64,000 nucleotides of DNA from Lelliottia sp. JS-SCA-14 (GCF_035593345.1 NZ_CP141606.1:4526001-4590000), one strand, 5' to 3'. Shown: positions 18,018-27,035, counted from the first letter of the stretch. Made by a program: numbers and translations. The notes: a model not told the origin generated them from the letters alone.

Positions 18018-18644
18018 ATGCTTTGGTCATTTATCGCTGTCTGTTTTTCCGCATGGCTTTATGTCGATGCGTCGTATCGCGGCCCTGCGTGGCAGCGCTG
18101 GCTGTTTAAACCGGTGACGCTGCTGCTCCTGCTGCTCCTCGGCTGGCAGGCACCGATGTTCAACGCCGTCTGCTATCTGGTGCTCGCGGGTCTGTGCGCC
18201 TCGTTGATTGGTGACGCGCTCACGCTACTGCCACGCCAGCGCCTGCTGTATGCCATCGGGGCGTTTTTCCTCTCGCATCTGCTCTACACCATCTACTTCG
18301 CAAGCCAGATGACCCTCTCCTTCTTCTGGCCGTTACCGCTGATTTTACTGGTGATGGGCGCGTTGCTGGTGGCGGTGATCTGGACGCGACTGGAAGAGAT
18401 GCGCTGGCCGGTCTGTACCTTTATCGCCATGACGCTGGTGATGGTTTGGCTGGCGGGTGAGCTGTGGTTCTTCCGCCCAACGTCGCCTGCGATGTCGGCG
18501 TTCTTCGGTGCTGCGCTGCTGCTGATTGGCAACATCGTCTGGCTCGGGAGTCACTACCGTCGTCGCTTCCGCGCGGATAACGCCATCGCCTCCGCCTGCT
18601 ACTTTGCCGGGCATTTCCTGATTGTGCGTTCGCTGTATATTTAA
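18018..18644 (+). CDS. yhhN: TMEM86/lysoplasmalogenase-family membrane protein YhhN
   Basis: Polytopic inner-membrane protein, 208 residues as in E. coli. The family includes eukaryotic lysoplasmalogenases; the bacterial role is not settled. About eight hydrophobic segments are visible, with conserved acidic residues in [11 protein letters not shown] and [16 protein letters not shown] lies 7 nt before ATG. The stop codon is only 6 bp upstream of the zntA -35 element. Confidence 0.93.
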   Translation: MLWSFIAVCFSAWLYVDASYRGPAWQRWLFKPVTLLLLLLLGWQAPMFNAVCYLVLAGLCASLIGDALTLLPRQRLLYAIGAFFLSHLLYTIYFASQMTLSFFWPLPLILLVMGALLVAVIWTRLEEMRWPVCTFIAMTLVMVWLAGELWFFRPTSPAMSAFFGAALLLIGNIVWLGSHYRRRFRADNAIASACYFAGHFLIVRSLYI

Positions 18645-18650
18645 TAGTGC

Positions 18651-18682
18651 TTGACTCTGGAGTCGACTCCAGAGTGTATGCT
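18651..18682 (+). promoter_or_regulatory. zntA promoter with ZntR operator
   Basis: TTGACT (18651-18656) and TATGCT (18677-18682) are separated by 20 bp, the overlong spacer typical of MerR-family promoters. The spacer contains a perfect 22-bp palindrome at 18654-18675 (half-site ACTCTGGAGTC), equal to the E. coli ZntR operator as I recall it. Zn(II)/Cd(II)/Pb(II)-ZntR would untwist and activate it. Confidence 0.9.
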
Positions 18683-18719
18683 GCGGTTAATGAGAAAATT
18701 ATCATTACCGGAGAGTGCC

Positions 18720-20897
18720 ATGTCGACTCCAGAAACACCGAAAAAAGTGCCGCAATTCTCGGGACTCAAACTCAGTCCAGTCCCCGCAAAAGACGACTGC
18801 TGCTGCGACAGCGGATGCGAAACCCAGGCTGCGCCCGTGCAGCCTGAAAGCGGCGATCGCTACACCTGGATCGTCAACGGCATGGACTGCGCCGCCTGCG
18901 CCCGCAAAGTCGAAAATGCGGTGAAACAAGTGGCGGGCGTCAACCAGGTCCAGGTGCTGTTCGCCACCGAAAAACTGCTGGTCAGCGCCGACGCTGACGT
19001 CAGCAAGCAGGTGGAGGCGGCGGTGACCAAAGCCGGTTACTCCCTGCGTAGCGAGCAGGAACCTGCCGAAAAAATCTCTCCCCTGCGGGAAAATCTGCCG
19101 CTCATCACCCTGATTATCATGATGGCGCTCAGCTGGGCGCTGGAGCAGGTTAACCACCCGTTTGGCAATCTGGCGTTTATTGCCACCACGCTGGTTGGGC
19201 TGTTCCCCATCGCGCGCCAGGCTCTGCGTCTGATCAAAACCGGCAGCTGGTTCGCGATTGAAACCTTAATGAGCGTCGCGGCAATCGGCGCGCTGTTTAT
19301 TGGCGCGACGGCGGAAGCGGCGATGGTGCTGCTCCTGTTCCTGATCGGCGAACGCCTTGAGGGCTGGGCGGCGAGCCGGGCACGTAAAGGGGTCAGCGCG
19401 TTAATGGCGCTGAAACCGGAGACGGCGACGGTGGTGGTGAATGGCGAGCGCCAGACGGTCGCTATCACGGCGCTGCGTCCGGGCGATGTGATGGAGGTGG
19501 CCGCCGGGGGGCGTTTGCCTGCGGACGGGACGCTTCTCACCGCGACGGCCAGTTTCGACGAAAGCGCCCTGACCGGCGAATCGATCCCCGTTGAGCGTGA
19601 AACCGGCGAGAAAGTCCCTGCCGGGGCCACCAGCGTGGACCGTCTGGTGCAGCTCAAAGTGCTTTCCGAACCCGGCGACAGCGCCATTGACCGCATTCTG
19701 AAACTGATCGAAGAGGCCGAGGAGCGCCGCGCGCCCGTCGAGCGCTTTATCGATCGCTTCAGCCGCATCTACACGCCGGTAATTATGCTGGTTGCCCTGC
19801 TGGTGGCGGTGGTTCCGCCGCTGCTGTTCAGCGCCCCGTGGGAGGCGTGGATCTATAAAGGGCTGACGCTGCTGCTGATCGGCTGTCCGTGTGCGCTGGT
19901 GATTTCAACGCCTGCGGCCATCACCTCGGGTCTGGCCGCCGCCGCACGACGCGGGGCGCTGATTAAAGGCGGTGCGGCGCTGGAACAGCTCAGCCAGGTT
20001 CAGCAGATCGCCTTCGATAAAACCGGCACGCTGACCGTCGGCAAACCGCAGGTCACGGGCATTTATCCTGCCGATGACGCCCTGCTGGCGCTGGCCGCCG
20101 CCGTCGAGCAGGGTTCGACTCACCCGCTGGCGCAGGCAATTGTGCGTGAAGCGCAGTCGCGCGGGCTGACAATTCCGGCTGCCAGCGCGCAGCGAGCGCT
20201 GATGGGCTCAGGCATCGAAGCGGAAGTTGAGGGCAGCAAGGTGCTGATTTGCGCTGCCGATAAATTCCCTGCCGACGAGTTCAGCCCGCAGATCCGCGAG
20301 CTGGAGCAGGCCGGGCAGACGGTGGTGATCGTCGTTATCGACGGCGTGGCAAAAGGGGTGTTGGCTCTGCGCGATACTCTGCGTGCAGATGCCAAAGAGG
20401 CGGTGGCGGCGCTGCATCAGCTGGGGATTCAGGGCGTGATCCTGACCGGGGATAACCCGCGCGCGGCGGCGGCAATTGCCAGTGAGCTTGGCCTGGAGTT
20501 TAAGGCCGGGCTGTTACCAGCGGATAAAGTACAGGCCGTGACTGGGCTGAACGCTCAGGCCCCGCTGGCGATGGTCGGCGACGGCATCAACGACGCTCCG
20601 GCGATGAAAGCTGCGACGATTGGGATTGCGATGGGCAGCGGGACCGACGTGGCGCTCGAAACCGCCGATGCGGCGCTGACGCACAACCGCCTGACCGGTC
20701 TGGCGCAGATGATTTCGCTGGCACGTGCGACGCGGGCCAATATTCGTCAGAACATCACGATTGCGCTGGGGCTGAAGGGGATTTTCCTGGTCACCACGCT
20801 GCTGGGGATAACAGGTCTGTGGCTGGCGGTATTAGCGGATACGGGGGCGACGGTGCTGGTGACGGCGAACGCACTGCGGTTGTTGCGCCGGAGATGA
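18720..20897 (+). CDS. zntA: Zn(II)/Cd(II)/Pb(II)-exporting P1B-type ATPase ZntA
   Basis: Inner-membrane heavy-metal exporter. The start MSTPETPKK (ATG 18720) gives 725 residues (E. coli 732); in-frame codons upstream overlap the promoter. The N terminus has a Cys-rich DDCCCDSGCET motif (~residue 23-33), then an HMA domain with GMDCAAC (~residue 55). Other features are the TGES actuator loop, the CPC motif in IGCPCALV (~390), DKTGTLTVG (~430), GDGINDAPA, and the C-terminal metal-site aspartate in LAVLADTGATVLV. It is transcribed alone from the ZntR promoter. Confidence 0.98.
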   Translation: MSTPETPKKVPQFSGLKLSPVPAKDDCCCDSGCETQAAPVQPESGDRYTWIVNGMDCAACARKVENAVKQVAGVNQVQVLFATEKLLVSADADVSKQVEAAVTKAGYSLRSEQEPAEKISPLRENLPLITLIIMMALSWALEQVNHPFGNLAFIATTLVGLFPIARQALRLIKTGSWFAIETLMSVAAIGALFIGATAEAAMVLLLFLIGERLEGWAASRARKGVSALMALKPETATVVVNGERQTVAITALRPGDVMEVAAGGRLPADGTLLTATASFDESALTGESIPVERETGEKVPAGATSVDRLVQLKVLSEPGDSAIDRILKLIEEAEERRAPVERFIDRFSRIYTPVIMLVALLVAVVPPLLFSAPWEAWIYKGLTLLLIGCPCALVISTPAAITSGLAAAARRGALIKGGAALEQLSQVQQIAFDKTGTLTVGKPQVTGIYPADDALLALAAAVEQGSTHPLAQAIVREAQSRGLTIPAASAQRALMGSGIEAEVEGSKVLICAADKFPADEFSPQIRELEQAGQTVVIVVIDGVAKGVLALRDTLRADAKEAVAALHQLGIQGVILTGDNPRAAAAIASELGLEFKAGLLPADKVQAVTGLNAQAPLAMVGDGINDAPAMKAATIGIAMGSGTDVALETADAALTHNRLTGLAQMISLARATRANIRQNITIALGLKGIFLVTTLLGITGLWLAVLADTGATVLVTANALRLLRRR

Positions 20898-20902
20898 TAA
20901 AC

Positions 20903-20979
20903 GCCGGGTGGCGGCTTCGCCTTACCCGGCCTACGTTTTCATGATTTCGTAGGCCCGTGCATGCGAAGCGCCGCCGGGC
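20903..20979. repeat. REP pair between zntA and tusA
   Basis: Units at 20903-20934 (GCCGGGTGGCGGCTTCGCCTTACCCGGC) and 20949-20979 (GTAGGCCCGTGCATGCGAAGCGCCGCCGGGC), inverted relative to each other, between convergent genes. Confidence 0.8.
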
Positions 20980-21024
20980 AAAAAGCGATGATGTTGTATG
21001 CCGGGTTCACCCGGCAAACCACGA

Positions 21025-21267
21025 CTACCCTTTGCGCACCAGGTACCGATACGGAAGGGAGCCCGTCTCTTGCGCCACCAGCTCATGTTCCATAAAGGTA
21101 CAAAAACCGGGGATATCGCGGGTGGTCGCAGGATCGTCAGCAATGATCAGCAGCGTCTCGCCGGTCTGCATGTTACGCACGGTTTTGCGCACCATCATCA
21201 CCGGCTCCGGGCAGCGGAGGCCCTGCGCATCAAGGGTATGGTTGGGGCTGGAAAACAGGTCGGTCAT
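21025..21267 (-). CDS. tusA: Sulfur carrier protein TusA
   Basis: Cytosolic sulfur carrier that receives persulfide from IscS and passes it to TusBCD-TusE-MnmA for 2-thiouridine tRNA modification. It has 80 residues (E. coli 81). The start [19 protein letters not shown] follows a second ATG (21270). The active-site Cys is in [12 protein letters not shown] (Cys19). Divergent from yhhQ, which also acts in tRNA modification. Confidence 0.96.
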   Translation of the reverse strand: MTDLFSSPNHTLDAQGLRCPEPVMMVRKTVRNMQTGETLLIIADDPATTRDIPGFCTFMEHELVAQETGSLPYRYLVRKG

Positions 21268-21397
21268 CATCTTCTCGTTCATATCAAAAAACGGCTGTAG
21301 TTTACGCCGCGTTTTCGGCAAAGCAAACCAGGTTAACGATTGCGCGAAAATTAGCCATTGCAATACGGACTGAAAGCAGTAATATGCGGCGGCTTAA

Positions 21398-21432
21398 TTG
21401 GGTTCCCTCACCCCAAATATTAATCAAAAAGG
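21398..21432 (+). promoter_or_regulatory. Candidate preQ1-I riboswitch in the yhhQ leader
   Basis: TTGGG (21398-21402) and CCCAA (21412-21416) form a 5-bp stem around the 9-nt loop TTCCCTCAC. An A-rich tail ends in CAAAAAGG. The loop CCT can pair with the tail AGG to make the H-type pseudoknot of preQ1-I aptamers. AAGG (21429-21432) is also the Shine-Dalgarno of yhhQ (ATG 21440), so ligand binding would hide it. PreQ1 control of YhhQ-family transporters is established in principle; this call rests on layout by eye. Confidence 0.5.
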
Positions 21433-21439
21433 TCACAAT

Positions 21440-22105
21440 ATGACGCAGTTCTCTCAATCGCAGCGCGTAAAAGCGTTGTTCTGGCTATCGCTATTCCATC
21501 TGCTGGTGATCACTTCCAGTAACTATCTGGTGCAATTGCCGATCTCCATTTTTGGTTTCCATACCACCTGGGGCGCATTCAGCTTCCCGTTTATCTTCCT
21601 CGCGACCGATTTGACCGTGCGTATTTTTGGCGCGCCGTTGGCCCGACGCATTATCTTTGCGGTGATGCTGCCTGCGCTGTTCGTCTCGTACGTCATCTCT
21701 TCCCTGTTCTACATGGGAAGCTGGCAGGGCTTTGAGGCGCTGACGCACTTCAACCTGTTTGTCGCCCGCATCGCTGCCGCCAGCTTTATGGCCTACGCTC
21801 TGGGACAGATCCTCGACGTTCACGTCTTTAACCGTCTGCGACAGAACCACCGCTGGTGGATGGCACCGACGGCGTCCACGCTGTTCGGCAACGTCAGCGA
21901 CACCCTGGCCTTCTTCTTCATCGCCTTCTGGCGCAGCCCGGATGCCTTTATGGCCGCCCACTGGATGGAAATCGCGCTGGTGGACTACTGCTTCAAAGTG
22001 CTGATCAGCATTGTCTTCTTCCTGCCGATGTACGGCGTGCTGCTGAATATGCTGCTGAAAAGGCTGGCGGATAAATCTGAAATCTCGGCATTGCAGGCAG
22101 GTTAA
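21440..22105 (+). CDS. yhhQ: Queuosine precursor transporter YhhQ
   Basis: Inner-membrane transporter for preQ0/preQ1, precursors of the queuosine tRNA nucleoside. It has 221 residues as in E. coli, starting MTQFSQSQRVKALFWLS, with six or so hydrophobic segments. Conserved motifs include FHTTWGAFSFPFIFLATDLTVRIFG (split over residues ~40-65) and NVSDTLAFFFIAFW. AAGG lies 7 nt before the ATG and overlaps the candidate riboswitch tail. It precedes dcrB on the same strand. Confidence 0.95.
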   Translation: MTQFSQSQRVKALFWLSLFHLLVITSSNYLVQLPISIFGFHTTWGAFSFPFIFLATDLTVRIFGAPLARRIIFAVMLPALFVSYVISSLFYMGSWQGFEALTHFNLFVARIAAASFMAYALGQILDVHVFNRLRQNHRWWMAPTASTLFGNVSDTLAFFFIAFWRSPDAFMAAHWMEIALVDYCFKVLISIVFFLPMYGVLLNMLLKRLADKSEISALQAG

Positions 22106-22177
22106 AGGTTCGGTTTATCAGTTGTGATAAGATGGATGAATGAGCCGTTATGGCCGTTTATCGAAAGGAATAAGTTA

Positions 22178-22735
22178 ATGCGCAATCTGGTTAAATATGT
22201 CGGGATTGGCCTGCTGGTAGTGGGTCTGGCGGCCTGTGATAACAGCGATACGAAGACCCCTGCTCAGGGCGCGTCCGCGGAAAGTAATGCCACCGGACAG
22301 CCGGTTAATCTGATGGATGGCAAACTCAGCTTCTCTCTGCCAGCGGATATGACCGATCAGAGCGGCAAGCTGGGCACCCAGGCGAACAACATGCACGTCT
22401 ATTCCGATGCCACCGGGCAGAAAGCGGTCATTGTGATTGTCGGTGACGACACCAATGAAGATCTGGCGGTGCTGACCAAGCGTCTGGAAGATCAACAGCG
22501 TAGCCGCGATCCGCAGCTGCAGGTGGTAACCAACAAGTCCATCGAACTGAAAGGCCATACCCTGCAACAGCTGGACAGCATTATCTCTGCCAAAGGCCAG
22601 ACCGCGTACTCTTCCGTGGTGCTCGGCAAAGTGGACGGCAAACTGCTGACCATGCAGATCACCCTGCCAGCTGACGATCAGCAGAAAGCGCAGACCGCCG
22701 CAGAAAACATCATCAATACCCTCGTGATTCAGTAA
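22178..22735 (+). CDS. dcrB: Lipoprotein DcrB
   Basis: Inner-membrane/periplasmic lipoprotein needed for phage C1/C6 adsorption in E. coli and later tied to lipoprotein maturation stress. It has 185 residues as in E. coli. The lipobox is LAAC at Cys20 after [16 protein letters not shown]. The mature domain has a conserved [15 protein letters not shown] stretch and ends ..NIINTLVIQ. It is followed at once by an intrinsic terminator that lies inside the yhhS 3' end. Confidence 0.95.
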   Translation: MRNLVKYVGIGLLVVGLAACDNSDTKTPAQGASAESNATGQPVNLMDGKLSFSLPADMTDQSGKLGTQANNMHVYSDATGQKAVIVIVGDDTNEDLAVLTKRLEDQQRSRDPQLQVVTNKSIELKGHTLQQLDSIISAKGQTAYSSVVLGKVDGKLLTMQITLPADDQQKAQTAAENIINTLVIQ

Positions 22736-22741
22736 TTTTCA

Positions 22742-23956
22742 TCACGATTCAACGGCCTCCGTCGCTTGCGCCGGGGGCCGTTTTTTTAAGCGCCAGGTCA
22801 GCAGGAACGCAACGCCAACCAGCCCCGCCGCCGCAAGATAGATAACCGGAACGCCCGCGTAGGCCATCAGCAGCCCGGCCAGTGGCCCGGTCACCCCCAG
22901 CGACATATCCATAAACACGGTATAAGTCGCCAGCGCCGAACCCTGATTCTGCTGCGGCACCGCTTTCACCGCCACCACGCCCAGCGCCGGGAAGACCAGC
23001 GAGAAACCCGCGCCCGCGAGGAATACGCCGATCTTCGCCACCCACGGCTCACCCGCAATGCCCGTCAGCAGCAGGCCGACAATCTCGACGCTAAAGCAGA
23101 TCATCGCCACGTTCAGTCCGCCGAGGCGGTTGATACCGTTCGGGAACAGCAGACGCGCACCGACGAAGGCGCAGCTAAACAGCGTCAGGGCGAACGCCGC
23201 ACCGTCCCAGCCTTTGGCGTCGTAAAACAGGGTGATGAAGGTGGCAATCACACCAAAACCGGCGGACGCCAGGGCCAGCGCCATGCCGTAGGGCCAGACG
23301 CGCCCGAGCACCGCGCGAAACGGCAGCGGCTTGCCTTTGCTGGCTTTCACCTTCGGTCGCGGGAGCGCGAGTAAAATCGCCATCAGCGCGACCACCATAA
23401 TAGTGATCGCCAGCCCGTGCAGACCGCCCCACGCATAGCACACCACGCCCAGCGGCGCGCCGAGGGCCATCGCGCCGTAGGTGACAATCCCGTTCCACGA
23501 AATCACGCGCCCGATATGCGGCGTGCCGACCACGCCTACTCCCCACAGCGTCGAGCCGGTCCCCGCCAGACTTTGCCCGATGCCTAAAATCACACGCCCC
23601 AGACACAGCAGCGCCAGGCTGAGCAGCGGCCAGCCGCTGGTGGTCGCCGCCAGAAGATAGCTCAGGCCACTGAGGAAACAGCCGCACAACCCCACCACCA
23701 CGATACTTTTCGGGCCAAACAGATCGGCATACCGCCCCGACTGTGGGCGACTCAGCAGGGTGGCGAAATATTGCAGGCTAATCACCAGCCCCGCCCAGAA
23801 GGCGCTGAATCCCATCACGTCATGGACGTAACCGGGCAACACCGCGAGCGGCAGGCCAATGGTGAGATAGCTGGCGAAGTTAAACATCACAACAGAAACA
23901 ATGCGCAGATTGAGGCGCAATCCGCTCAGTGCCGGTTCGGCGGCAGGGTCGGGCAT
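22742..23956 (-). CDS. yhhS: MFS transporter YhhS
   Basis: Twelve-helix major facilitator superfamily transporter of unknown natural substrate; the E. coli protein has been linked to arabinose and glyphosate phenotypes. It has 404 residues (E. coli 405), starting MPDPAAEPALSGLRLNLRIV. The MFS motif SRPQSGRYADLFGPK is near residue 70, and the central loop is KVKASKGKPLPFR near residue 200. It is convergent with dcrB (6 bp between stops) and divergent from yhhT. Confidence 0.94.
   Translation of the reverse strand: MPDPAAEPALSGLRLNLRIVSVVMFNFASYLTIGLPLAVLPGYVHDVMGFSAFWAGLVISLQYFATLLSRPQSGRYADLFGPKSIVVVGLCGCFLSGLSYLLAATTSGWPLLSLALLCLGRVILGIGQSLAGTGSTLWGVGVVGTPHIGRVISWNGIVTYGAMALGAPLGVVCYAWGGLHGLAITIMVVALMAILLALPRPKVKASKGKPLPFRAVLGRVWPYGMALALASAGFGVIATFITLFYDAKGWDGAAFALTLFSCAFVGARLLFPNGINRLGGLNVAMICFSVEIVGLLLTGIAGEPWVAKIGVFLAGAGFSLVFPALGVVAVKAVPQQNQGSALATYTVFMDMSLGVTGPLAGLLMAYAGVPVIYLAAAGLVGVAFLLTWRLKKRPPAQATEAVES
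22752..22788 (+). terminator. Rho-independent terminator of dcrB, within the yhhS 3' coding end
   Basis: AACGGCC..GGCCGTT stem followed by seven T, starting 16 nt after the dcrB stop. The opposite strand of these bases encodes the last ~15 residues of YhhS (KKRPPAQATEAVES). Confidence 0.8.
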
Positions 23957-24100
23957 GAGGTTCTACCTGGTATTTTGCAACAGTGTTTCACTATTACCAC
24001 GTCATGCGGCGAAAAGCAGCAGCGACTTTCAGATTAACGGCGTCAAACGCAGCGGTCCCTACGCACTACACTTAACGGGCACACAACATAAGGAATCAGC

Positions 24101-25150
24101 ATGACAACCCCCCAGCCCGACAAGACGGGCCTGCACATATTATTAAAACTCGCCTGTCTGGTGGTGATCCTCGCCGGTATTCACGCGGCGGCGGATATTA
24201 TCGTTCAACTGCTGCTGGCGCTCTTTTTCGCCATTGTTCTTAATCCGTTAGTCACCTGGTTTATCCGTCGCGGCGTGCGTCGCCCTGTCGCCATCACCAT
24301 TGTGGTGCTGGTGATGCTGGTGGTCCTCACCGCCCTGTTCGGCGTGCTGGCGGCATCGCTGAGCGAATTCTCCACCCTGCTGCCGAAATACAATAAAGAG
24401 CTGACGCGCAAGATTGTCGATCTGCAGGAGATGCTGCCGTTCCTCAACCTGCATATCTCGCCTGAACGCATGCTAAAGCGCATGGATTCAGAGAAAGTGA
24501 TGACCTTCGCCACTACGCTGATGACCGGGCTTTCTGGCGCGATGGCCAGCATTTTGCTGCTGGTGATGACGGTAGTGTTTATGCTGTTCGAGGTGCGCCA
24601 CGTGCCGTACAAACTGCGCTTCGCCCTGAACAATCCGCAGATTCACATTGCTGGCCTGCACCGGGCGCTGAAGGGCGTTTCCCACTATCTGGCGCTGAAA
24701 ACCTTACTCAGCCTCTGGACCGGGGCGATTATCTGGCTCGGGCTGTCGCTGATGGGCGTTCAGTTCGCGCTGATGTGGGGCGTACTGGCGTTTCTGCTCA
24801 ACTACGTGCCCAACATCGGCGCGGTGCTTTCCGCCGTGCCGCCGATGATTCAGGCGTTTCTTTTCAATGGCTTTTATGAATGTATGCTGGTCGGCGCGTT
24901 ATTCCTGGTCGTTCACATGGTGCTCGGAAATATCGTCGAGCCGCGGATGATGGGCCATCGTCTGGGAATGTCGACCATGGTGGTCTTTTTGTCATTGTTA
25001 ATATGGGGATGGCTACTGGGACCGGTGGGCATGCTGCTTTCGGTACCGCTGACCAGCGTGTGTAAAATATGGATGGAGACCACCAAAGGCGGCGGAAAAC
25101 TGGCCATTCTGCTCGGGCCAGGGCGACCGAAAAGTCGGCTTCCGGGGTAA
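24101..25150 (+). CDS. yhhT: AI-2E/PerM family transporter YhhT
   Basis: Polytopic inner-membrane protein of the AI-2E (PerM/YdgG) family; substrate unknown. It has 349 residues, as E. coli YhhT. Two N-terminal helix pairs are followed by a cytosolic segment (about residues 90-145), then the conserved NYVPNIGAVLSAVPPM and MMGHRLGMSTMVVFLSLL regions. The ATG follows AAGGA. It is the last gene of conserved K-12 order on this side: in K-12 acpT comes next, whereas here about 15 kb of aryl polyene genes intervene. Confidence 0.94.
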   Translation: MTTPQPDKTGLHILLKLACLVVILAGIHAAADIIVQLLLALFFAIVLNPLVTWFIRRGVRRPVAITIVVLVMLVVLTALFGVLAASLSEFSTLLPKYNKELTRKIVDLQEMLPFLNLHISPERMLKRMDSEKVMTFATTLMTGLSGAMASILLLVMTVVFMLFEVRHVPYKLRFALNNPQIHIAGLHRALKGVSHYLALKTLLSLWTGAIIWLGLSLMGVQFALMWGVLAFLLNYVPNIGAVLSAVPPMIQAFLFNGFYECMLVGALFLVVHMVLGNIVEPRMMGHRLGMSTMVVFLSLLIWGWLLGPVGMLLSVPLTSVCKIWMETTKGGGKLAILLGPGRPKSRLPG

Positions 25151-25159
25151 CAATTTTCT

Positions 25160-25189
25160 CGTAAACCTACCCAACGAGGTAGGTTTACG
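25160..25189. repeat. Perfect 12-bp hairpin after yhhT
   Basis: CGTAAACCTACC / GGTAGGTTTACG with loop CAACGA, 10 nt after the yhhT stop. No T run follows on either strand. It may be a Rho-assisted 3' end for yhhT or a structure at the left edge of the aryl polyene region. Confidence 0.6.
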
Positions 25190-25447
25190 GACTTAATCAG
25201 ATCTATAAACTCTGTGCCGATTTTTTTAGAATCGGCATAATTGTTGTTTTTAAGTGAATATTTTCTTAGCAAAGCCGATAACAAAAGCGTTGTCTACATT
25301 GCCAGCGCGTTAATTAAAGTTAAATTGGCAATGTCACAAAATAAATAATGCAAAAATGTTATTTATCGCAATGGTTAAAATTTGCCTTAAGAATTATATT
25401 GCGTAAATATCGTGGACGAGATCACTATTATTGATACGGAGTTGTTG
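25190..25447 (+). promoter_or_regulatory. AT-rich upstream region of the aryl polyene cluster
   Basis: About 260 bases with no gene and much higher A+T than the surrounding DNA. It precedes the first gene of the cluster and is the only long gap before a run of 19 one-strand genes, so it very likely carries the main promoter. AT-richness suggests H-NS type silencing. No -35/-10 pair is convincing. Confidence 0.5.
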
Positions 25448-25837
25448 ATGAAGAAGATTGTTAAATGGTGTGCGGCTTTTGCCATTATGGGGGCGCTGGC
25501 AGGCTGTGCGCGTACTGCCCCGGTGGATCAGGTTCACTCTACCGTTAGCGCGGGCCATTCTGCGGAACAGGTGAAGTCTGCCATTCTGAAAGCGGGCCTT
25601 CAGCGCGACTGGATCATGACTGAAGTCAGCCCTGGCGTCATTAAAGGCCGCCTGCAGGCACGCGACCACAGCGCCGAAGTTCGCATTCCTTACACGGCCA
25701 CAAGCTATTCAATTAATTACGAAAACAGCCTCAACCTGAAAGCCAGCGACGGTAAAATTCACAAAAATTACAACCGTTGGGTTCGTAATCTCGACAAAGA
25801 TATTCAGCTGAATCTCGCCAGAAGCGCCGCGCAGTAA
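25448..25837 (+). CDS. apeA: Small lipoprotein, first gene of the aryl polyene cluster
   Basis: 129 residues. The signal peptide MKKIVKWCAAFAIMGALAGC ends in lipobox LAGC, lipidated Cys20, and the residue after it is Ala, which favours outer-membrane sorting. The mature part has no domain I recognise; it carries SAEQVKSAILKAGLQRDW and RDHSAEVRIPYTATSYSI, reminiscent of small envelope lipoproteins of APE loci. A 7-bp hairpin (25851-25868) separates it from apeB, so it may be made in excess. The role in pigment transport or display is inferred; the symbol follows published ape lettering by position, from memory. Confidence 0.7.
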   Translation: MKKIVKWCAAFAIMGALAGCARTAPVDQVHSTVSAGHSAEQVKSAILKAGLQRDWIMTEVSPGVIKGRLQARDHSAEVRIPYTATSYSINYENSLNLKASDGKIHKNYNRWVRNLDKDIQLNLARSAAQ

Positions 25838-25850
25838 AATTGCCTAAAGT

Positions 25851-25868
25851 CGGGCCGCTATCGGCCCG
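25851..25868 (+). terminator. Attenuator-like hairpin between apeA and apeB
   Basis: CGGGCCG/CGGCCCG 7-bp stem with a CTAT loop, 13 nt after the apeA stop, followed by ATAATGTATT. No U tract, so a partial terminator or mRNA-stabilising structure rather than a full stop. Confidence 0.45.
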
Positions 25869-25906
25869 ATAATGTATTCCTCAACCCCGCGAAAGGTTAC
25901 GCAATA

Positions 25907-26971
25907 ATGTACGAAACGGACTCGCTCAGCGCGCTGGATGCCATTACAGAAGCACAACGTATTGCTTTTGCTCCAATGTTGTTTCAAACCGCGCTTTGTT
26001 TGCGTAACTCTGGCGTTCTGGCCTGGCTCGATAAACAAGGGAAACAGGGCGCACGCCTTGAAGACATTGTCGAGAACAGTACCCTGAATGAATACGCTGT
26101 CAGCGTTTTGCTGGATATGGGATTAAGCGGACGGATCGTTACCCATAAAGAGGGACATTACTATCTGGCAAAAGTGGGACATTTTCTCCTGCACGATGCG
26201 ATGACCCGCGTAAATATGGATTTTACCCAGGACGTTTGTTATCAGGGATTATTCCACCTCTCCGATTCCCTAAAACTTGAAAAACCCGCGGGATTATCGG
26301 TATTTGGCGAATGGCCGACCATCTATCCCGCATTGTCGCAATTACCTGTGCAGGCAAAAGAGAGTTGGTTTGCGTTTGATCATTACTATTCTGACGCTGC
26401 TTTTGATGCCGCTTTGCCATATATATTCGCAAGCAAGCCGACAAAATTGTACGATGTAGGCGGTAATACAGGCAAATGGGCTTTACGCTGCTGCCGGTAT
26501 GATGAAAATGTCGCCGTTACCCTCCTCGACCTCCCGCAGCAAATAGCGTTGGCGCAGGAAAATATCGCAAATGCAGGATTATCTCATCGCATTGGGTTCC
26601 ATGCTGTCGATATGCTTAGCAACGCGGCGCTGCCGGGCGAAGCAGACGTATGGTGGATGAGTCAGTTCCTCGACTGCTTCTCTCCCGATCAGATTGTCAC
26701 CATGCTGAGCAACGTGGCGCAGGTCATGAAGCCCGGCGCGCGGTTATGCATTATGGAACTGTTCTGGGATGCCCAGAAATTCGAAGCGGCCTCGTTTAGC
26801 CTCAATGCGACCTCGCTCTATTTCACCTGTATGGCGAATGGCAACAGCCGCTTTTATAGCGTCGAGAAATTTTATCACTACCTGGAACAGGCCGGTTTCC
26901 ACGTAGAGCAACGACTGGACAATTTAGGTCTGGGTCATACCTTACTGATTTGTCAGAAAAAAGAACAATAA
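25907..26971 (+). CDS. apeB: SAM-dependent methyltransferase (ApeB)
   Basis: Class I O-methyltransferase-like protein, 354 residues. Residues ~15-95 form the winged-helix dimerisation region seen in COMT-type enzymes. The SAM-binding glycine motif is LYDVGGNTGK (181-190), followed by TLLDLPQQI. A C-terminal IMELFWD strand is also typical. In APE clusters this enzyme is thought to methylate the aryl head group or its precursor; the substrate is not readable from sequence. Codon use is less GC-rich than in the downstream genes. Confidence 0.8.
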   Translation: MYETDSLSALDAITEAQRIAFAPMLFQTALCLRNSGVLAWLDKQGKQGARLEDIVENSTLNEYAVSVLLDMGLSGRIVTHKEGHYYLAKVGHFLLHDAMTRVNMDFTQDVCYQGLFHLSDSLKLEKPAGLSVFGEWPTIYPALSQLPVQAKESWFAFDHYYSDAAFDAALPYIFASKPTKLYDVGGNTGKWALRCCRYDENVAVTLLDLPQQIALAQENIANAGLSHRIGFHAVDMLSNAALPGEADVWWMSQFLDCFSPDQIVTMLSNVAQVMKPGARLCIMELFWDAQKFEAASFSLNATSLYFTCMANGNSRFYSVEKFYHYLEQAGFHVEQRLDNLGLGHTLLICQKKEQ

Positions 26972-27035
26972 ATTCGGTGAAATACCTGAGGGTTCACGCC
27001 GTTATTTGATGACGATAGATCGCGGACGCGCGTAG

